Of a DNA stretch of 64,000 nucleotides, positions 45,601 through 54,278 are shown piece by piece. The DNA comes from Fulvivirga lutea (GTDB lineage Bacteria > Bacteroidota > Bacteroidia > Cytophagales > Cyclobacteriaceae). The notes under the pieces are model-generated. The model was not told the origin of the DNA. It did not search any database and saw only the letters and a program-made list of their open reading frames with translations. Numbering within the stretch: the first letter of the stretch is position 1; every line of letters starts with the position of its first letter. The DNA lies in contig NZ_CP070608.1 in the NCBI RefSeq assembly GCF_017068455.1, positions 1,841,488 to 1,905,487 on the forward strand. The letters are read 5' to 3'. The position numbers and the translations under genes are program-made.

Positions 45601-45748
45601 AGTCCTTTAAATATCTGTTTACTGCATTTTTGTTGAGATGATCTAAAAGGAAAGCCTCAATTTGCTCTCTTTCCTGAGCGGTTACTTCATCTTCTTTTGC
45701 AACAATCGCAAACAGTTGTATAATGGCTTTCAGTAAAGGTTCGCTCAT
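42680..45748 (-). CDS. TerB-FHA-ABCG fusion transporter (ATPase plus permease)
   Basis: The 1022 residues combine several modules. Residues 1-135 look TerB-like (helical, with LMGIILADGHISERED). Residues about 145-235 are an FHA-like beta domain (DVFLNGVPLKSHKNVVLAIGSTIR). An ABCG-type ATPase follows with Walker A GASGAGKS (275-282), signature ISGGQRKR (381-388), Walker B VLFVDEP (401-407) and H438. A CRECG pair (C487, C490) precedes an ABC2-type permease with six helices at about 575-775. A large soluble insertion of about 200 residues leads to a last helix (983-1002). Substrate unknown. Confidence 0.9.
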   Translation of the reverse strand: MSEPLLKAIIQLFAIVAKEDEVTAQEREQIEAFLLDHLNKNAVNRYLKDFDTYCDSITSGPEVNNAEEQKRIKSICSHINTELTQKQKVVIILELMGIILADGHISEREDELVKTIGSEFNVSEEEISAINTFVVGKTPEELNLEQILIVDENSHSDKKFQHVSRKGLKGFIAILHLAQADAYFIKYIGTSDVFLNGVPLKSHKNVVLAIGSTIRTEKASPIYYGDVISQFMKSGDEKKISFEAKDISYKFKGGKLGLRNINIAEESGRLIGLMGASGAGKSTLLHVLNGTETPSEGAVLINGIDIHREEEKIKGVIGFVPQDDLLIEELTVYDNLYFAAKLCFDHLSGDEVDKLVIKTLNNLGLHETKDLKVGSPLDKTISGGQRKRLNIGLELLREPAVLFVDEPTSGLSSRDSENIMDLLKELSLKGKLIFVVIHQPSSDIFKMFDKLIILDTGGYQIYYGNPVEAVVYFKDTINMINSDEGECRECGNVNPEQIFNIIETRVINEYGNFTTERKISPEHWNQKYLENLKPTTVKTVEEKPESTLNIPNWAKQLYLFISRDFLSKLSNKQYLLINLLEAPLLAFVLAYLVRYHNTNNTITIDYLFSANLNIPAYLFMSVIVALFMGLTVSAEEIIRDRKILKRESFLHLSRSSYLMSKVFILFSLSAIQTFCFVLIGNYVLEIHGMLLSHWLILFSTSCLANMMGLNISSAFNSAVTIYILIPILLIPQLVLSGVVVRFDKLNPDLGNEGEVPLVGDFMASRWAFEAAMVAQFRDNEYERIFYPYEKVLAECDYKRIYYIPSLQTKLEYSFNNYRKTDSPQKQEKVKDALELLQSEINEELTFAGHDFDGANELTIEKFDSAVYRKTYNFLEVMRQFYSNRYNKADQARDKLIRTMTDTPEKREAFEEMKERYRNETIVEIVKNQNETHRIVEEDGKLIQKIYPIYNDPEPDHFFDYRSLFYVPTKHFAGMYIDTVHFNLIVIWFMSVIMGITLYYDLLRKFIRVLENTARKFKRSENP

Positions 45749-45803
45749 GTAGGTTTAGGTTGACTTGAGAGTTAGAATTACTAATATAATTGATTGCTAT
45801 TAC

Positions 45804-45836
45804 AAAAAAAGGGATTGAATCTAAATTCAACCCCTT
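45804..45836 (-). terminator. Intrinsic terminator of the lipoprotein gene
   Basis: On the minus strand AAGGGGTTGAAT and ATTCAATCCCTT form a 12-bp stem (one G-U pair) with a TTTA loop, followed by T7. It lies 25 bp after the stop of the gene at 45861. Confidence 0.85.
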
Positions 45837-45860
45837 CGGTAAGCTTAATATTTTTATTAT

Positions 45861-46754
45861 TTACTTGATCACTGAAGCTCTCATATCAGCTACTCTGTCA
45901 GTAATTTCAGCCAATGTCTTATCTGTTAGAACAAGATCAGCTCTGTTGTTTTTAATCTGCTCCTCAATATTCAGAACGCCATAGCTCTTAATAAGAAGTG
46001 AAAGTTCAGTTAATAAATTACTTACAGGGTCTGAAGAATCAAGACTGCTTAATAAATTGTTAAGATCTTGTACTGCTTTTTCCTGCTCAAGTACTACTCT
46101 AATTAATGGAGTAAGCACTAGGTTACGGCTATCTTCAGGAAGAATATCTTTAGGATAAGTTTTAATTAACTGGGTAGAGATGTATAAACCTTCGATGAAA
46201 GAGCCGGCAACTACCAATGATGCCAGTCTGTTTCTGTTATCATCTCTCAAGTATGTTTCAGTTTTTTGAATGGTAGAGTTCAATAGATAAGCTAATGAAT
46301 CTTTTCTGCTTAAGTTATTTTCAAATCTCTTAATTAAGCTTGTGTCAAACGAACCACTGATTCCCAAGTTGTCAGCTAATTTTTTAGCAGTTCCCATATA
46401 GGTTAGAGATTCTTGCACTTTGTCATAAGAAACTAGGTAACCAATATCTGTAGCATAAACTCCCAAGTTAAGTGCTGCTTTATCGTTCAAGGCAGTGTAT
46501 TCAGAAGCTCTGTTATTATCGTGGATTAGAGACCCATTATATTCAGCACCCGTAGCCTCAAGTAAGAATGGAATTTCTGAAGGAGATGGTATCTCGTAAA
46601 CTACTTCTTGAATTTGATCTTTTAAGTCTGACTCAGCTTTTTCAAAATCCTCAGAACTTTCTGCTTGCTCGCTCTTTTTCTCAGAACCACAAGATGCCAG
46701 ACAGAAGACAAATAAAACTAGAGTAGAAATGTATCCAAGTTTAGTTAAGTTCAT
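45861..46754 (-). CDS. Helical lipoprotein of unknown function
   Basis: The 297 residues have an SPII signal (VFCLASCGSEKKSEQ) and an acidic, helical mature part: AALNLGVYATDIGYLVSYDKVQESL, a NRLASLVVAGSFIEGLYISTQL stretch and a Leu-rich C-terminus. No catalytic motif is apparent. Homologues recognisable by the GVYATDIGYL segment occur in Bacteroidota as uncharacterised proteins. It has its own terminator and precedes the ABCG gene on the same strand, so it is probably a separate transcript. Confidence 0.75.
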   Translation of the reverse strand: MNLTKLGYISTLVLFVFCLASCGSEKKSEQAESSEDFEKAESDLKDQIQEVVYEIPSPSEIPFLLEATGAEYNGSLIHDNNRASEYTALNDKAALNLGVYATDIGYLVSYDKVQESLTYMGTAKKLADNLGISGSFDTSLIKRFENNLSRKDSLAYLLNSTIQKTETYLRDDNRNRLASLVVAGSFIEGLYISTQLIKTYPKDILPEDSRNLVLTPLIRVVLEQEKAVQDLNNLLSSLDSSDPVSNLLTELSLLIKSYGVLNIEEQIKNNRADLVLTDKTLAEITDRVADMRASVIK

Positions 46755-47027
46755 AATGTTTTATGGTTGTATATAATGAATGTCCAATTTTAATATATTT
46801 TTTTTGCGTATAAAACATATCGAGGTATTATTTTGACAAATAAGATACGCCTAAATGAATTGGGCAGGTCACAATTCTCGAAGCAATTTAATTATGTTTA
46901 TTTATATATAAATGATCATTAAATTGTATTATTTTTATAAATAGTAATTTTAATCAGCTCAATGTTGTTTCAAATCGCTGGAAATGCTATCATCGCTCGT
47001 TTTATTGCTCTCACATAAAAAGCAGCA

Positions 47028-47435
47028 ATGGAAATAATGGAAAAAGTGCAGAAGAAAAAAGTAATGCTTATTGATGATAATGAAATTGATATTTTCATTA
47101 ACCAAAAGGTATTAGAATTTAATGATTTCGCCTCTGAAATTGTAAACATCCAAGCAGCTCAGCAAGCCATAGATTCCCTCAATAATGCCACCAAGGAGGA
47201 TGTTCCGGATGTAATTTTCCTAGATTTAAACATGCCCATCATAGACGGGTTCAAATTTTTGTTTGAGTTTTCTAAAATGGATGACATTGTTAGAAACAAT
47301 ACGAAAATAATTGTTTTAACTAGTTCTGATAATGCTAGAGATAAAGAAAAAGTAGCTGCTAACCCAGACGTTGTGGCGTTTGTTTCTAAGCCATTAACAG
47401 ATAAAAAGTTAGCAGAGCTAAATCATCTATTATAA
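47028..47435 (+). CDS. Single-domain response regulator (CheY-like)
   Basis: The 135 residues are one receiver domain: acidic pair D16-D17, phospho-acceptor D66 in IFLDLNMP, T/S at LTSSDN (98-102) and K121 in VSKPLTD. No output domain is attached. It belongs to the short Bacteroidota receivers often paired with histidine kinases that detect NEID-type sequences (LIDDNEIDIFINQKVLE). A start three codons later (MEKVQKKK) is equally possible. No kinase gene is adjacent. A T/A-rich 270-bp upstream gap has no clear -7 element. Confidence 0.92.
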   Translation: MEIMEKVQKKKVMLIDDNEIDIFINQKVLEFNDFASEIVNIQAAQQAIDSLNNATKEDVPDVIFLDLNMPIIDGFKFLFEFSKMDDIVRNNTKIIVLTSSDNARDKEKVAANPDVVAFVSKPLTDKKLAELNHLL

Positions 47436-47442
47436 TAGAAGC

Positions 47443-48021
47443 TTACTTTTTTACAGCTTCTACGTTAATAATTAAATCAACTTTTTCACCCACGATAAGC
47501 CCCCCGCTATCAAGTGCGTCATCCCACTTTAAGCCATAATCAAATCTGTTGATAGTTCCTTTTGCCGTGAAGCCGGCACGCTTCATATTATTTAAACTCA
47601 CAATTCCACCAAAATCAACTTCCAAATCAACTGATTTGGTAACATCTCTAATGGTTAAATCACCCGTTAAAGAGTAAGAACCGTCCTCATATTTTTCAAA
47701 TGAAGTGCTGGTGAATTTAATAGTAGGGTATTTCTTAGCATTGAAAAAGTCGTCTTCTTTTAAGTGTTTATCACGCTCTAAATTGTTAGTTGTTACACTT
47801 TCTACATCAATGGTGGCACTCACTTTAGCATCCTGAAATTCATTTTTCTTGGTTGTTATGATACTGCCTTCAAATGAAGTAAAATAACCTGTAACTGAAG
47901 ATACTGTTAAGTGCGATACCTCAAATTCCACGGTAGAATGGGTGGCATCAATCACCCAAGTACTTTGGCCAAAGGATGTGAAACATAAAAAAACAAAGGG
48001 GATAATTGCTAACTTTTTCAT
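47443..48021 (-). CDS. YceI-like lipocalin-type periplasmic protein, second copy
   Basis: The 192 residues start with a signal peptide (MKKLAIIPFVFLCFTSFGQ) and match YceI throughout: WVIDATHSTVEFEVSHLTVSSVTGYF, ESVTTNNLERDKHLKEDDFF, RFDYGLKWDDALDSGGLIVGEKVDL. It shares the same plan as the yceI at 38791 but lacks a nearby marR. It faces the response regulator with only 7 bp between stops; an 8-bp inverted repeat TAGAAGCT/AGCTTCTA spans the junction (47436-47462) without a U-run. Direct AACAATTTTC repeats occur in its leader. Confidence 0.92.
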   Translation of the reverse strand: MKKLAIIPFVFLCFTSFGQSTWVIDATHSTVEFEVSHLTVSSVTGYFTSFEGSIITTKKNEFQDAKVSATIDVESVTTNNLERDKHLKEDDFFNAKKYPTIKFTSTSFEKYEDGSYSLTGDLTIRDVTKSVDLEVDFGGIVSLNNMKRAGFTAKGTINRFDYGLKWDDALDSGGLIVGEKVDLIINVEAVKK

Positions 48022-48098
48022 AATTCTGATTGGGTTCGTTGTAAAGAAAAGTTAACAATTTTCTAACAATTTTCCTAGTCAGCCCGGCTTCAACGAAC

Positions 48099-49640
48099 TC
48101 AGTTGTTACTCTGCCATAGCTCCCTTAATTTCTTTTGTTTTTTGGTGGCATCGTTATTTACTTCGAAATAGTGCTTTATCGTTTCTTCTTTACCACTTTC
48201 TTTTTTCACCTTTTTATTTTTCACATAAGTGATACCTATTTTATCGAAATACTCTTGTATTGGTAGAGGGTCTGCCTCAACGATGTATTTATCGATAAAT
48301 TCCTTTATTTCCGGGTGTGTCATTTGCACAATCTCTTCAAAGAAGTTTTCTTCTGAAAAAGCCTTGTCTTTACCATACTTTGCACTTAACTGTAATATGA
48401 GTTCCCTTAAACCTTGTTTGCCTTTAGATAATTCTAGCAGTCTTATATCCAATAGAGCCGCTATGATTGCACCTTTCATGTATATATTACTGTACTGCTG
48501 TGCACCTTTGGGCGTGAACGAGGTGAGAGCTAAATCTTGCAAACTGTAGTTCGGGTCGAAATAATCGTTGTAAATTAGTTTTTGGCGATATTCCGCTAAT
48601 AATTCTTCCAGCGTAAGGATGTTTCCGCGCAATTGCATTATGCCTGATGCCCATTCAGTTACTCCTTCATAAAGCCACAGATGAACGGATGGCGTTGGGT
48701 TTGTAAAGTTGAATTGCTCAATTATTTCACTATGGATGTTTAGAGGCGTAACAATATGAAAAAACTCATGTGCTACAACTGATACTATACTATTTGAGAA
48801 TGCCTCAGTGTATTCACTTTCCTGATAAACATATTCTGAGCTATAGGAATGTTCCCAGGCACCTACTGTTTCATCTTCGAAGTGGAAAAGGAATGTGTAC
48901 CGATCTACAGGGTATCCTTTTAAGAATTTTTCTGCAGCTATTAACAAGTCTTTTAGGTCGTTTAATAGCATTTCCGACTTAATCAAACCAGTTTTGGAAT
49001 AGGTATAAACTTCTATTTTCGTATTGCCAATTATCACTGATTCTTGAGTTAAATTTCCCAAAAGAATAGGTGAGTCAATTAAATGATCGAAGGAATTTGC
49101 TACAAAATAGCCGTTATCATTCTTGTTTAGTGCTGTGCCTACAACCCAATTTTCGGGGTAAATTAGTTCCATTGAAACAGCCTCAGCTTGGCGAGTAATA
49201 GGGAAGCCAATCATACAATGTGCATTAATTAACGCATGATCTGTTTCCAATGAAGAACCGGCCATTTTATAAACTGGATTTACTTTTACCGGGGTGTCCC
49301 ATGTGTCAGATACTTCGTAGCTGATTGTGCTTACCTTTGACGGCTCAGAAATTCGATACTGATTTACAGATTTTTTAAGGGTTGATAGTTGCTTCCCATT
49401 TTTATCAAAGACTTCAAAATTTTTAACAAAGCGACCTATATCTTCAATTTGATAAGTGCCCGGAGCTGTGGAAGCGAACTGGTAAATAGAATCTTCCTGA
49501 CTTAAACTATTTACTGATAGTAGAACCTTAAAAGTATCGTCCGTTTGATCATTTAAATTGATAGTATAATGCAGGTTTTCCTGTGCATACGTTGTGCATA
49601 CGGCAATAAATAGTATTGCCAGACATTTGATTGTTTTCAT
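48099..49640 (-). CDS. M61-family metallopeptidase (glycyl-aminopeptidase-like), secreted
   Basis: The 513 residues start with a signal peptide (cleavage after about 19, TTYAQ). An N-terminal beta domain is followed by the gluzincin site VVAHEFFHIVTPL (H291, E292, H295) and a third ligand in LYEGVTEW (E325), as in M61. The C-terminal part is short and shows no clear PDZ domain, although many M61 proteins have one. The start overlaps the S41 peptidase stop by 4 bp, so two secreted peptidases are co-expressed. Confidence 0.9.
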   Translation of the reverse strand: MKTIKCLAILFIAVCTTYAQENLHYTINLNDQTDDTFKVLLSVNSLSQEDSIYQFASTAPGTYQIEDIGRFVKNFEVFDKNGKQLSTLKKSVNQYRISEPSKVSTISYEVSDTWDTPVKVNPVYKMAGSSLETDHALINAHCMIGFPITRQAEAVSMELIYPENWVVGTALNKNDNGYFVANSFDHLIDSPILLGNLTQESVIIGNTKIEVYTYSKTGLIKSEMLLNDLKDLLIAAEKFLKGYPVDRYTFLFHFEDETVGAWEHSYSSEYVYQESEYTEAFSNSIVSVVAHEFFHIVTPLNIHSEIIEQFNFTNPTPSVHLWLYEGVTEWASGIMQLRGNILTLEELLAEYRQKLIYNDYFDPNYSLQDLALTSFTPKGAQQYSNIYMKGAIIAALLDIRLLELSKGKQGLRELILQLSAKYGKDKAFSEENFFEEIVQMTHPEIKEFIDKYIVEADPLPIQEYFDKIGITYVKNKKVKKESGKEETIKHYFEVNNDATKKQKKLRELWQSNN

Positions 49641-50605
49641 TCCTTATTTATTAATTCGAGTACTTTATTTAATGCTAAATCGGCTGGTATTTCATGATGC
49701 GGTATCACACCAACGCCTTCCCAATTTGTGCCGGTAATAGGGTTAATGGCCCTGCCCATTGGTAGGTTGATTTCGAAGTTATCATCAATCTTAACAGGTT
49801 CTATAGGGTGAGCACCACCTCCCGTTATTTCTCCAATAAGTGTAGCCCTTTCTAAATGCTTTAGATCATACGAAAATTCCTCGCCACAAGAAAAAGTCTT
49901 GCCACTTGTTAGTACATATACAGGAGTATCTGCTAATCGTTTTCCTTTTATCCGATCATGGGTATAAGTATTGCGTGTGTAATCTGTGGGTCGGTAATAG
50001 AATGTGTTTAAATGAACATTGCTGTTTGGTGGATATAAGTAGCTAATAAGATAATTGAGCATGTCAGGGCTGCCACCTCTACATTCCCGTAAGTCAAAAA
50101 TTAGAGCTTTGGTATCGGCCATTTTTTGCATTGCTTCACTTGCTGTTTGCTCCGCAAGTCTGTTATTGTAAATGGGGTAAAATATATCCAGTTTGATATA
50201 ACCAATATTATTCTTTAGAACATCAGCCTTAGTAAAGCCAAAGTTTTTAAAACTGTTCATAAAGTCATCGCCCCGGCTACCTTCCTGATATGATGCACCT
50301 GATTTATTGCCTAAATAATTGACTTGAACATGTTTGTCTTCGCAGATGTCAAAAATATGTTCTTTAATTCTTTGCGCCAGCTCATCATGGCTTTGCAGCC
50401 CTGAATATTCGCCTGAATCAAAGTTTTTAGAAAGCTGCTGTTTTACTTTCTGTCCCTTCTCAGCAAATACGTACCCCTCTTCAAATGCTTCACCTATTTT
50501 ATCCACTACTGACCTGACATAACCGGGAGATAGCTCTTCAGTTGCGCTCTGGCTTTGGCAGCTCCATGAGATTGTGCTAATAAGTAGTAGAATTATATTT
50601 TTCAC
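49637..50605 (-). CDS. S41-family C-terminal-processing-like peptidase, lipoprotein
   Basis: I prefer GTG at 50605 (MKNIILLLISTISWSC), which gives a compact SPII signal and 322 residues; a TTG at 50620 would add five residues. The protease core has ALIFDLRECRGGSPDM and the catalytic serine in SGKTFSCGEEFSY (S239 in this numbering), followed by LIGEITGGGAHP. It is coupled by 4 bp to the M61 gene. Being lipid-anchored, it should act in the periplasm or at the outer membrane. Its natural substrate is unknown. Confidence 0.87.
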   Translation of the reverse strand: MKNIILLLISTISWSCQSQSATEELSPGYVRSVVDKIGEAFEEGYVFAEKGQKVKQQLSKNFDSGEYSGLQSHDELAQRIKEHIFDICEDKHVQVNYLGNKSGASYQEGSRGDDFMNSFKNFGFTKADVLKNNIGYIKLDIFYPIYNNRLAEQTASEAMQKMADTKALIFDLRECRGGSPDMLNYLISYLYPPNSNVHLNTFYYRPTDYTRNTYTHDRIKGKRLADTPVYVLTSGKTFSCGEEFSYDLKHLERATLIGEITGGGAHPIEPVKIDDNFEINLPMGRAINPITGTNWEGVGVIPHHEIPADLALNKVLELINKE

Positions 50606-50828
50606 GGGGCTAAAATTCAATTTATTTTATAATCCTCTTAGGAGTTTTATTTGAGTGGTGAAGTAATTGTTTAAGGCTGCTGCTTTCCATTGCAATGAGC
50701 CAAAAACCCTTTCGTATAATTTCAACGTGCATTCAATAAGGGTTCTCGTTAATTAGTGTTAAAGGATGTTAAATAACTATTTAACTCAGATCAAATAGAT
50801 AGATTTACACAGGTCAACAACTCAAAAT

Positions 50829-53222
50829 ATGCTTAAAAATTATATCAAGGTAGCCCTACGAGGGTTCTCCAAAAACAAGAGTGCAACAATCATTAATATA
50901 GCAGGCCTTTCCATTGGTCTTGCCTGTTTCATCATGATTTTCGTTTACGTCCAGGTTGAACTGAGCTATGATACTTTCCATAACGATTATGAGAAAATTT
51001 ATCGTGTAACCACCATTGATGAGGCCTTGGGTGTTTCTAGTAACAATGTAGGTATTACCAATCCAATAATGACAGTTGAAGCAAAAAACAACCTTTCAGA
51101 AATTACTGCTTCTACCAGAATGCTTAATAATGGAAGAACGCGGATGGAAAATGGGGATGATGTTACCTATGCAGAAAACGCGAAGTATGGAGAGAGTAGT
51201 TTTTTCGAGCTTTTCAATTTCCCTTTAATTGAGGGTAGTGATACTGCGCGTTTTAATGCTCCCAGAAAACTTATCATGACTGAATCATTAGCTCAAAAGA
51301 CATTTAAAACGGATAGGGCCATCGGTAAGTTACTTAGAATTGATGAGGAAGATTGGGAAGTAGTTGGGGTAATGAAAGACTCGGAAGAAAAGAGTCATTT
51401 AGAGCTGGATTTACTCATGTCAATTTATCCGACTCAGGCAGATTCGTCTTTGGCCCAATACCTTAATGGCTGGGCCGGCTTGGGCATGCTAGGCTACATT
51501 AAAATTAATGATCCTTCTAATGCAGAATCTGTAGAGCGTAAAATGAATGAATTAGCCCATTCGAATGATGTGCCTGATTTTTGGATTACCAAACTGCAAC
51601 CATTGGCAGATGCTCATTTAAAATCATCCGGAATCTTATTCGATGGGAATAATGCGAATAAAGGAGATATAGTTTATGTATACTCATTATCGGCCATTGC
51701 ACTATTTGTGATACTTATTGCGGCTTTCAATTTTATGAATCTGGCTACAGCCAAATCATCTACAAGAGCCAAAGAAGTAGGAGTTAGAAAAGTGATGGGT
51801 GCGCAAAAGCAATCGTTGGTGAGTCAGCATTTGGGCGAATCTATTTTATTGTGTTTCATATCGCTAATCATAGCGCTAGTACTTTGTTTATTGGGCTCTC
51901 CTTACATGAACCTTGGTTTTGAAGGTAACATTTTGCTACATCTATTGTCTAGCCCGGGTTTGTTAATCACGATTGTACTTATTACGCTGGCCATTGGTGT
52001 TTTAGCAGGCATTTACCCAGCTTTTGTGTTATCTAATTTCAATTCAGTGAATATTTTGCGAGGTAAGTTTCAGACTAGCAAGAGTGGTATTCTATTACGA
52101 AAGATCTTGGTGGTAATACAATTTGTGGCATCGGTGACTTTAATAATTGCTACTCTTTTCATCACAAAACAGTTAGAATTTATCAAAAATAAAAATCTTG
52201 GATTCTCTCAGGATCAGGTGCTCACCATTCAAATGAACGATCCCGGATTGAGCCAGAATATGCAGGCATTCAGGGATAAGTTAGTTCAATACGATCAAAT
52301 ATCCGCTGTTTCTATGTCTAATAACATGCCTGGAAGAACATTTGGAAGAACCGGAGTAACTCCTGAAGGTGTACCTGAAGATGAAGAAAACTGGATTGTA
52401 AGTGCATTGTCTTTTGATGAGAATTACCTTGAAGTAATGGGTATGGAAATAGTGGAAGGCAGAAATTACTCTCAGGAGTTTGGTACAGATCAGCAGGAAG
52501 CAATTATTGTGAATGAGGCATTTGTAGAACAGGTTGGCTGGGATGAGGCTGTTGGAAAAAAGCTAACAATGGGCAATGATCAGGAGCGCACAATAGTTGG
52601 GGTAGTTAAAAACTTCCATTTCGCTTCGATGCGCCATGCCATCGAACCGTTAATAATGTTTTACAATCCTGGCCCTAATGGCAATATCTCTATGAGAATT
52701 AAATCGGATATAAGTGAAACAGTTTCTCAGGTAGCCGGTGTTTGGAATGAGGTGTACCCCGACTATCCTTTTGAGTATCAATTTTTTGATGAAGAGTTCG
52801 CTCAAATGTTTCAGGCTGATGAAGAATTTTCAGTGTTAGTGATGAACTTTACCTGGTTGGCAATATTTATAGCATGCCTCGGGTTATTTGGTCTTTCGGC
52901 ATACATGGCGGAGCAGAGAAGGAAAGAAATTGGAATCCGGAAAGTGTTAGGGTCAAGTGTGAAGCAGGCCGTAGTGCTTCTATCAAAAGAATTTGTACTA
53001 CTCATCGTGGTTGCTAATGTCATTGCTTTTCCGCTTTCTTATTTGGCCGTAAAAAGCTGGATAGGTGATTTTCAATATAAAATCGAGTTACTTGATGGTT
53101 CAGCTCTCATTACGTTTATTGCTGCGGGGGTTATCGCGTTAGCCATTGGGTTGTTCACAGTAAGTTATCAATCAATAGCGGCTGCTTTAGCTAATCCGGT
53201 GAAATCTTTGAGGTCGGAGTAA
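50829..53222 (+). CDS. MacB-like/FtsX ABC transporter permease, eight-helix form
   Basis: The 797 residues are the duplicated FtsX-permease type common in Bacteroidota. MLKNYIKVALRGFSKNKSATIINIAGLSIGL gives the first helix. A MacB periplasmic core follows (IYRVTT... VVGVMKDSEEKSHL), then helices around 280-440 with FMNLATAKSSTRAKEVGVRKVMGAQ. A second core domain ends in helices with EQRRKEIGIRKVLGSS and NPVKSLRSE. No ATPase gene is adjacent. Such proteins often export peptides or antibiotics; the cargo is unknown here. A TAGATTTA (one mismatch to TAnnTTTG) is upstream. Confidence 0.92.
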   Translation: MLKNYIKVALRGFSKNKSATIINIAGLSIGLACFIMIFVYVQVELSYDTFHNDYEKIYRVTTIDEALGVSSNNVGITNPIMTVEAKNNLSEITASTRMLNNGRTRMENGDDVTYAENAKYGESSFFELFNFPLIEGSDTARFNAPRKLIMTESLAQKTFKTDRAIGKLLRIDEEDWEVVGVMKDSEEKSHLELDLLMSIYPTQADSSLAQYLNGWAGLGMLGYIKINDPSNAESVERKMNELAHSNDVPDFWITKLQPLADAHLKSSGILFDGNNANKGDIVYVYSLSAIALFVILIAAFNFMNLATAKSSTRAKEVGVRKVMGAQKQSLVSQHLGESILLCFISLIIALVLCLLGSPYMNLGFEGNILLHLLSSPGLLITIVLITLAIGVLAGIYPAFVLSNFNSVNILRGKFQTSKSGILLRKILVVIQFVASVTLIIATLFITKQLEFIKNKNLGFSQDQVLTIQMNDPGLSQNMQAFRDKLVQYDQISAVSMSNNMPGRTFGRTGVTPEGVPEDEENWIVSALSFDENYLEVMGMEIVEGRNYSQEFGTDQQEAIIVNEAFVEQVGWDEAVGKKLTMGNDQERTIVGVVKNFHFASMRHAIEPLIMFYNPGPNGNISMRIKSDISETVSQVAGVWNEVYPDYPFEYQFFDEEFAQMFQADEEFSVLVMNFTWLAIFIACLGLFGLSAYMAEQRRKEIGIRKVLGSSVKQAVVLLSKEFVLLIVVANVIAFPLSYLAVKSWIGDFQYKIELLDGSALITFIAAGVIALAIGLFTVSYQSIAAALANPVKSLRSE

Positions 53223-53285
53223 CGAATTTGAGCATAAAACCTAACATTCATAATTAACGTAGTTACAGTTTCAAGACCTCAACAA

Positions 53286-54278
53286 ATGAATCAATTCGGT
53301 TTGCTCGGTGTATTTGCAGGCGTGGCGGTAGCCACCGGAATTTTTCTGGCTGCTTATTTAATATTCATCAGAAAAGAGCAAGTTCTTAAAAATAGACTGC
53401 TGGGCTTTATTTTTCTTGCTATCGCATTAAGAGTAGGCAAATCAATAGCCTTTTTTATACTTAGAGATATGGCAGCCATTGGTTTGGCTATTGGTTTTTT
53501 AGGCCTCGCCAGCATTGGAGTTTTAACCTATTTATACGTGTCTTCCGGTGAGGCAGAGTTCAAACCAAAGAAGATGCATTTGATGCACGCAATGCTTCCA
53601 ATCATTGGTGCAATAGGCTGTTACTTTGTTTTCAATACACCATTAGATTCTCTTTTTTATCAATCTGGGACAGCTTTTAGTTTTATATATGTGCTGCTTT
53701 CCTGGAGGACTGTTTACATTCAAAAAACAGATAATGATAAACTGAAGTCGTGGCATGTAAAGCTTTTGGCAACAGTTACCTTGGTTTTGCTATCATTTGT
53801 GTTTCAACATTTAGCGAACTCATTAATGGGCTATGCTATCGGTTCTGGTATAGCAGCAATTCCTCTGTATTACATTTTCTTTCAAGCCTTGCAATCGCCT
53901 TTGGTTTTTACACCCACTATGAGGGTAGAAGCTTCTCAAGAAGTGATCGATAAAGTTAAAATGGCATTTGAAGAAAGGGCAATTTACAGAACTCAGGGAA
54001 TTACAATTACCCAGATATCTGAAGAATTGGAGGTGCCGGCCTATTTAATTACGCGGGCAGTGAAAGAGTTATATGATAAATCTTTCCCTGATGCCATCAA
54101 TTCTTTCAGGGTAGAGGAGGTAAAGGAAAAACTGTGTTTAGGTGATGATATAAAGGTAGAGGCCCTGGCCTATGACGCTGGTTTTAACACTCCTTCTGCA
54201 TTTTATGCAGCATTTAAGAAGTACACAGGTCAAAGTCCAAAGGCCTTCCAACAAACCCAAATCTTACAATCAGCTTAA
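53286..54278 (+). CDS. Membrane-anchored AraC-family regulator
   Basis: The 330 residues begin with seven or so hydrophobic helices (about 5-220) and end with an AraC DNA-binding domain (about 230-325): ITQISEELEVPAYLITRAVKELYDKSFPDAINSFRVEEVKE and AYDAGFNTPSAFYAAFKKYTGQSPKAFQQ. This membrane-sensor/AraC design is common in Bacteroidota. It begins 63 bp after the permease and may regulate it. The stop shares TTAA with the stop of the convergent DUF2911 gene. Confidence 0.92.
   Translation: MNQFGLLGVFAGVAVATGIFLAAYLIFIRKEQVLKNRLLGFIFLAIALRVGKSIAFFILRDMAAIGLAIGFLGLASIGVLTYLYVSSGEAEFKPKKMHLMHAMLPIIGAIGCYFVFNTPLDSLFYQSGTAFSFIYVLLSWRTVYIQKTDNDKLKSWHVKLLATVTLVLLSFVFQHLANSLMGYAIGSGIAAIPLYYIFFQALQSPLVFTPTMRVEASQEVIDKVKMAFEERAIYRTQGITITQISEELEVPAYLITRAVKELYDKSFPDAINSFRVEEVKEKLCLGDDIKVEALAYDAGFNTPSAFYAAFKKYTGQSPKAFQQTQILQSA

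Noticed and set aside
47436-47462. TAGAAGCT/AGCTTCTA hairpin between response regulator and second yceI as a terminator
   Set aside because: Eight-base stem with an 11-base loop and no U-run at the 3' side on either strand.
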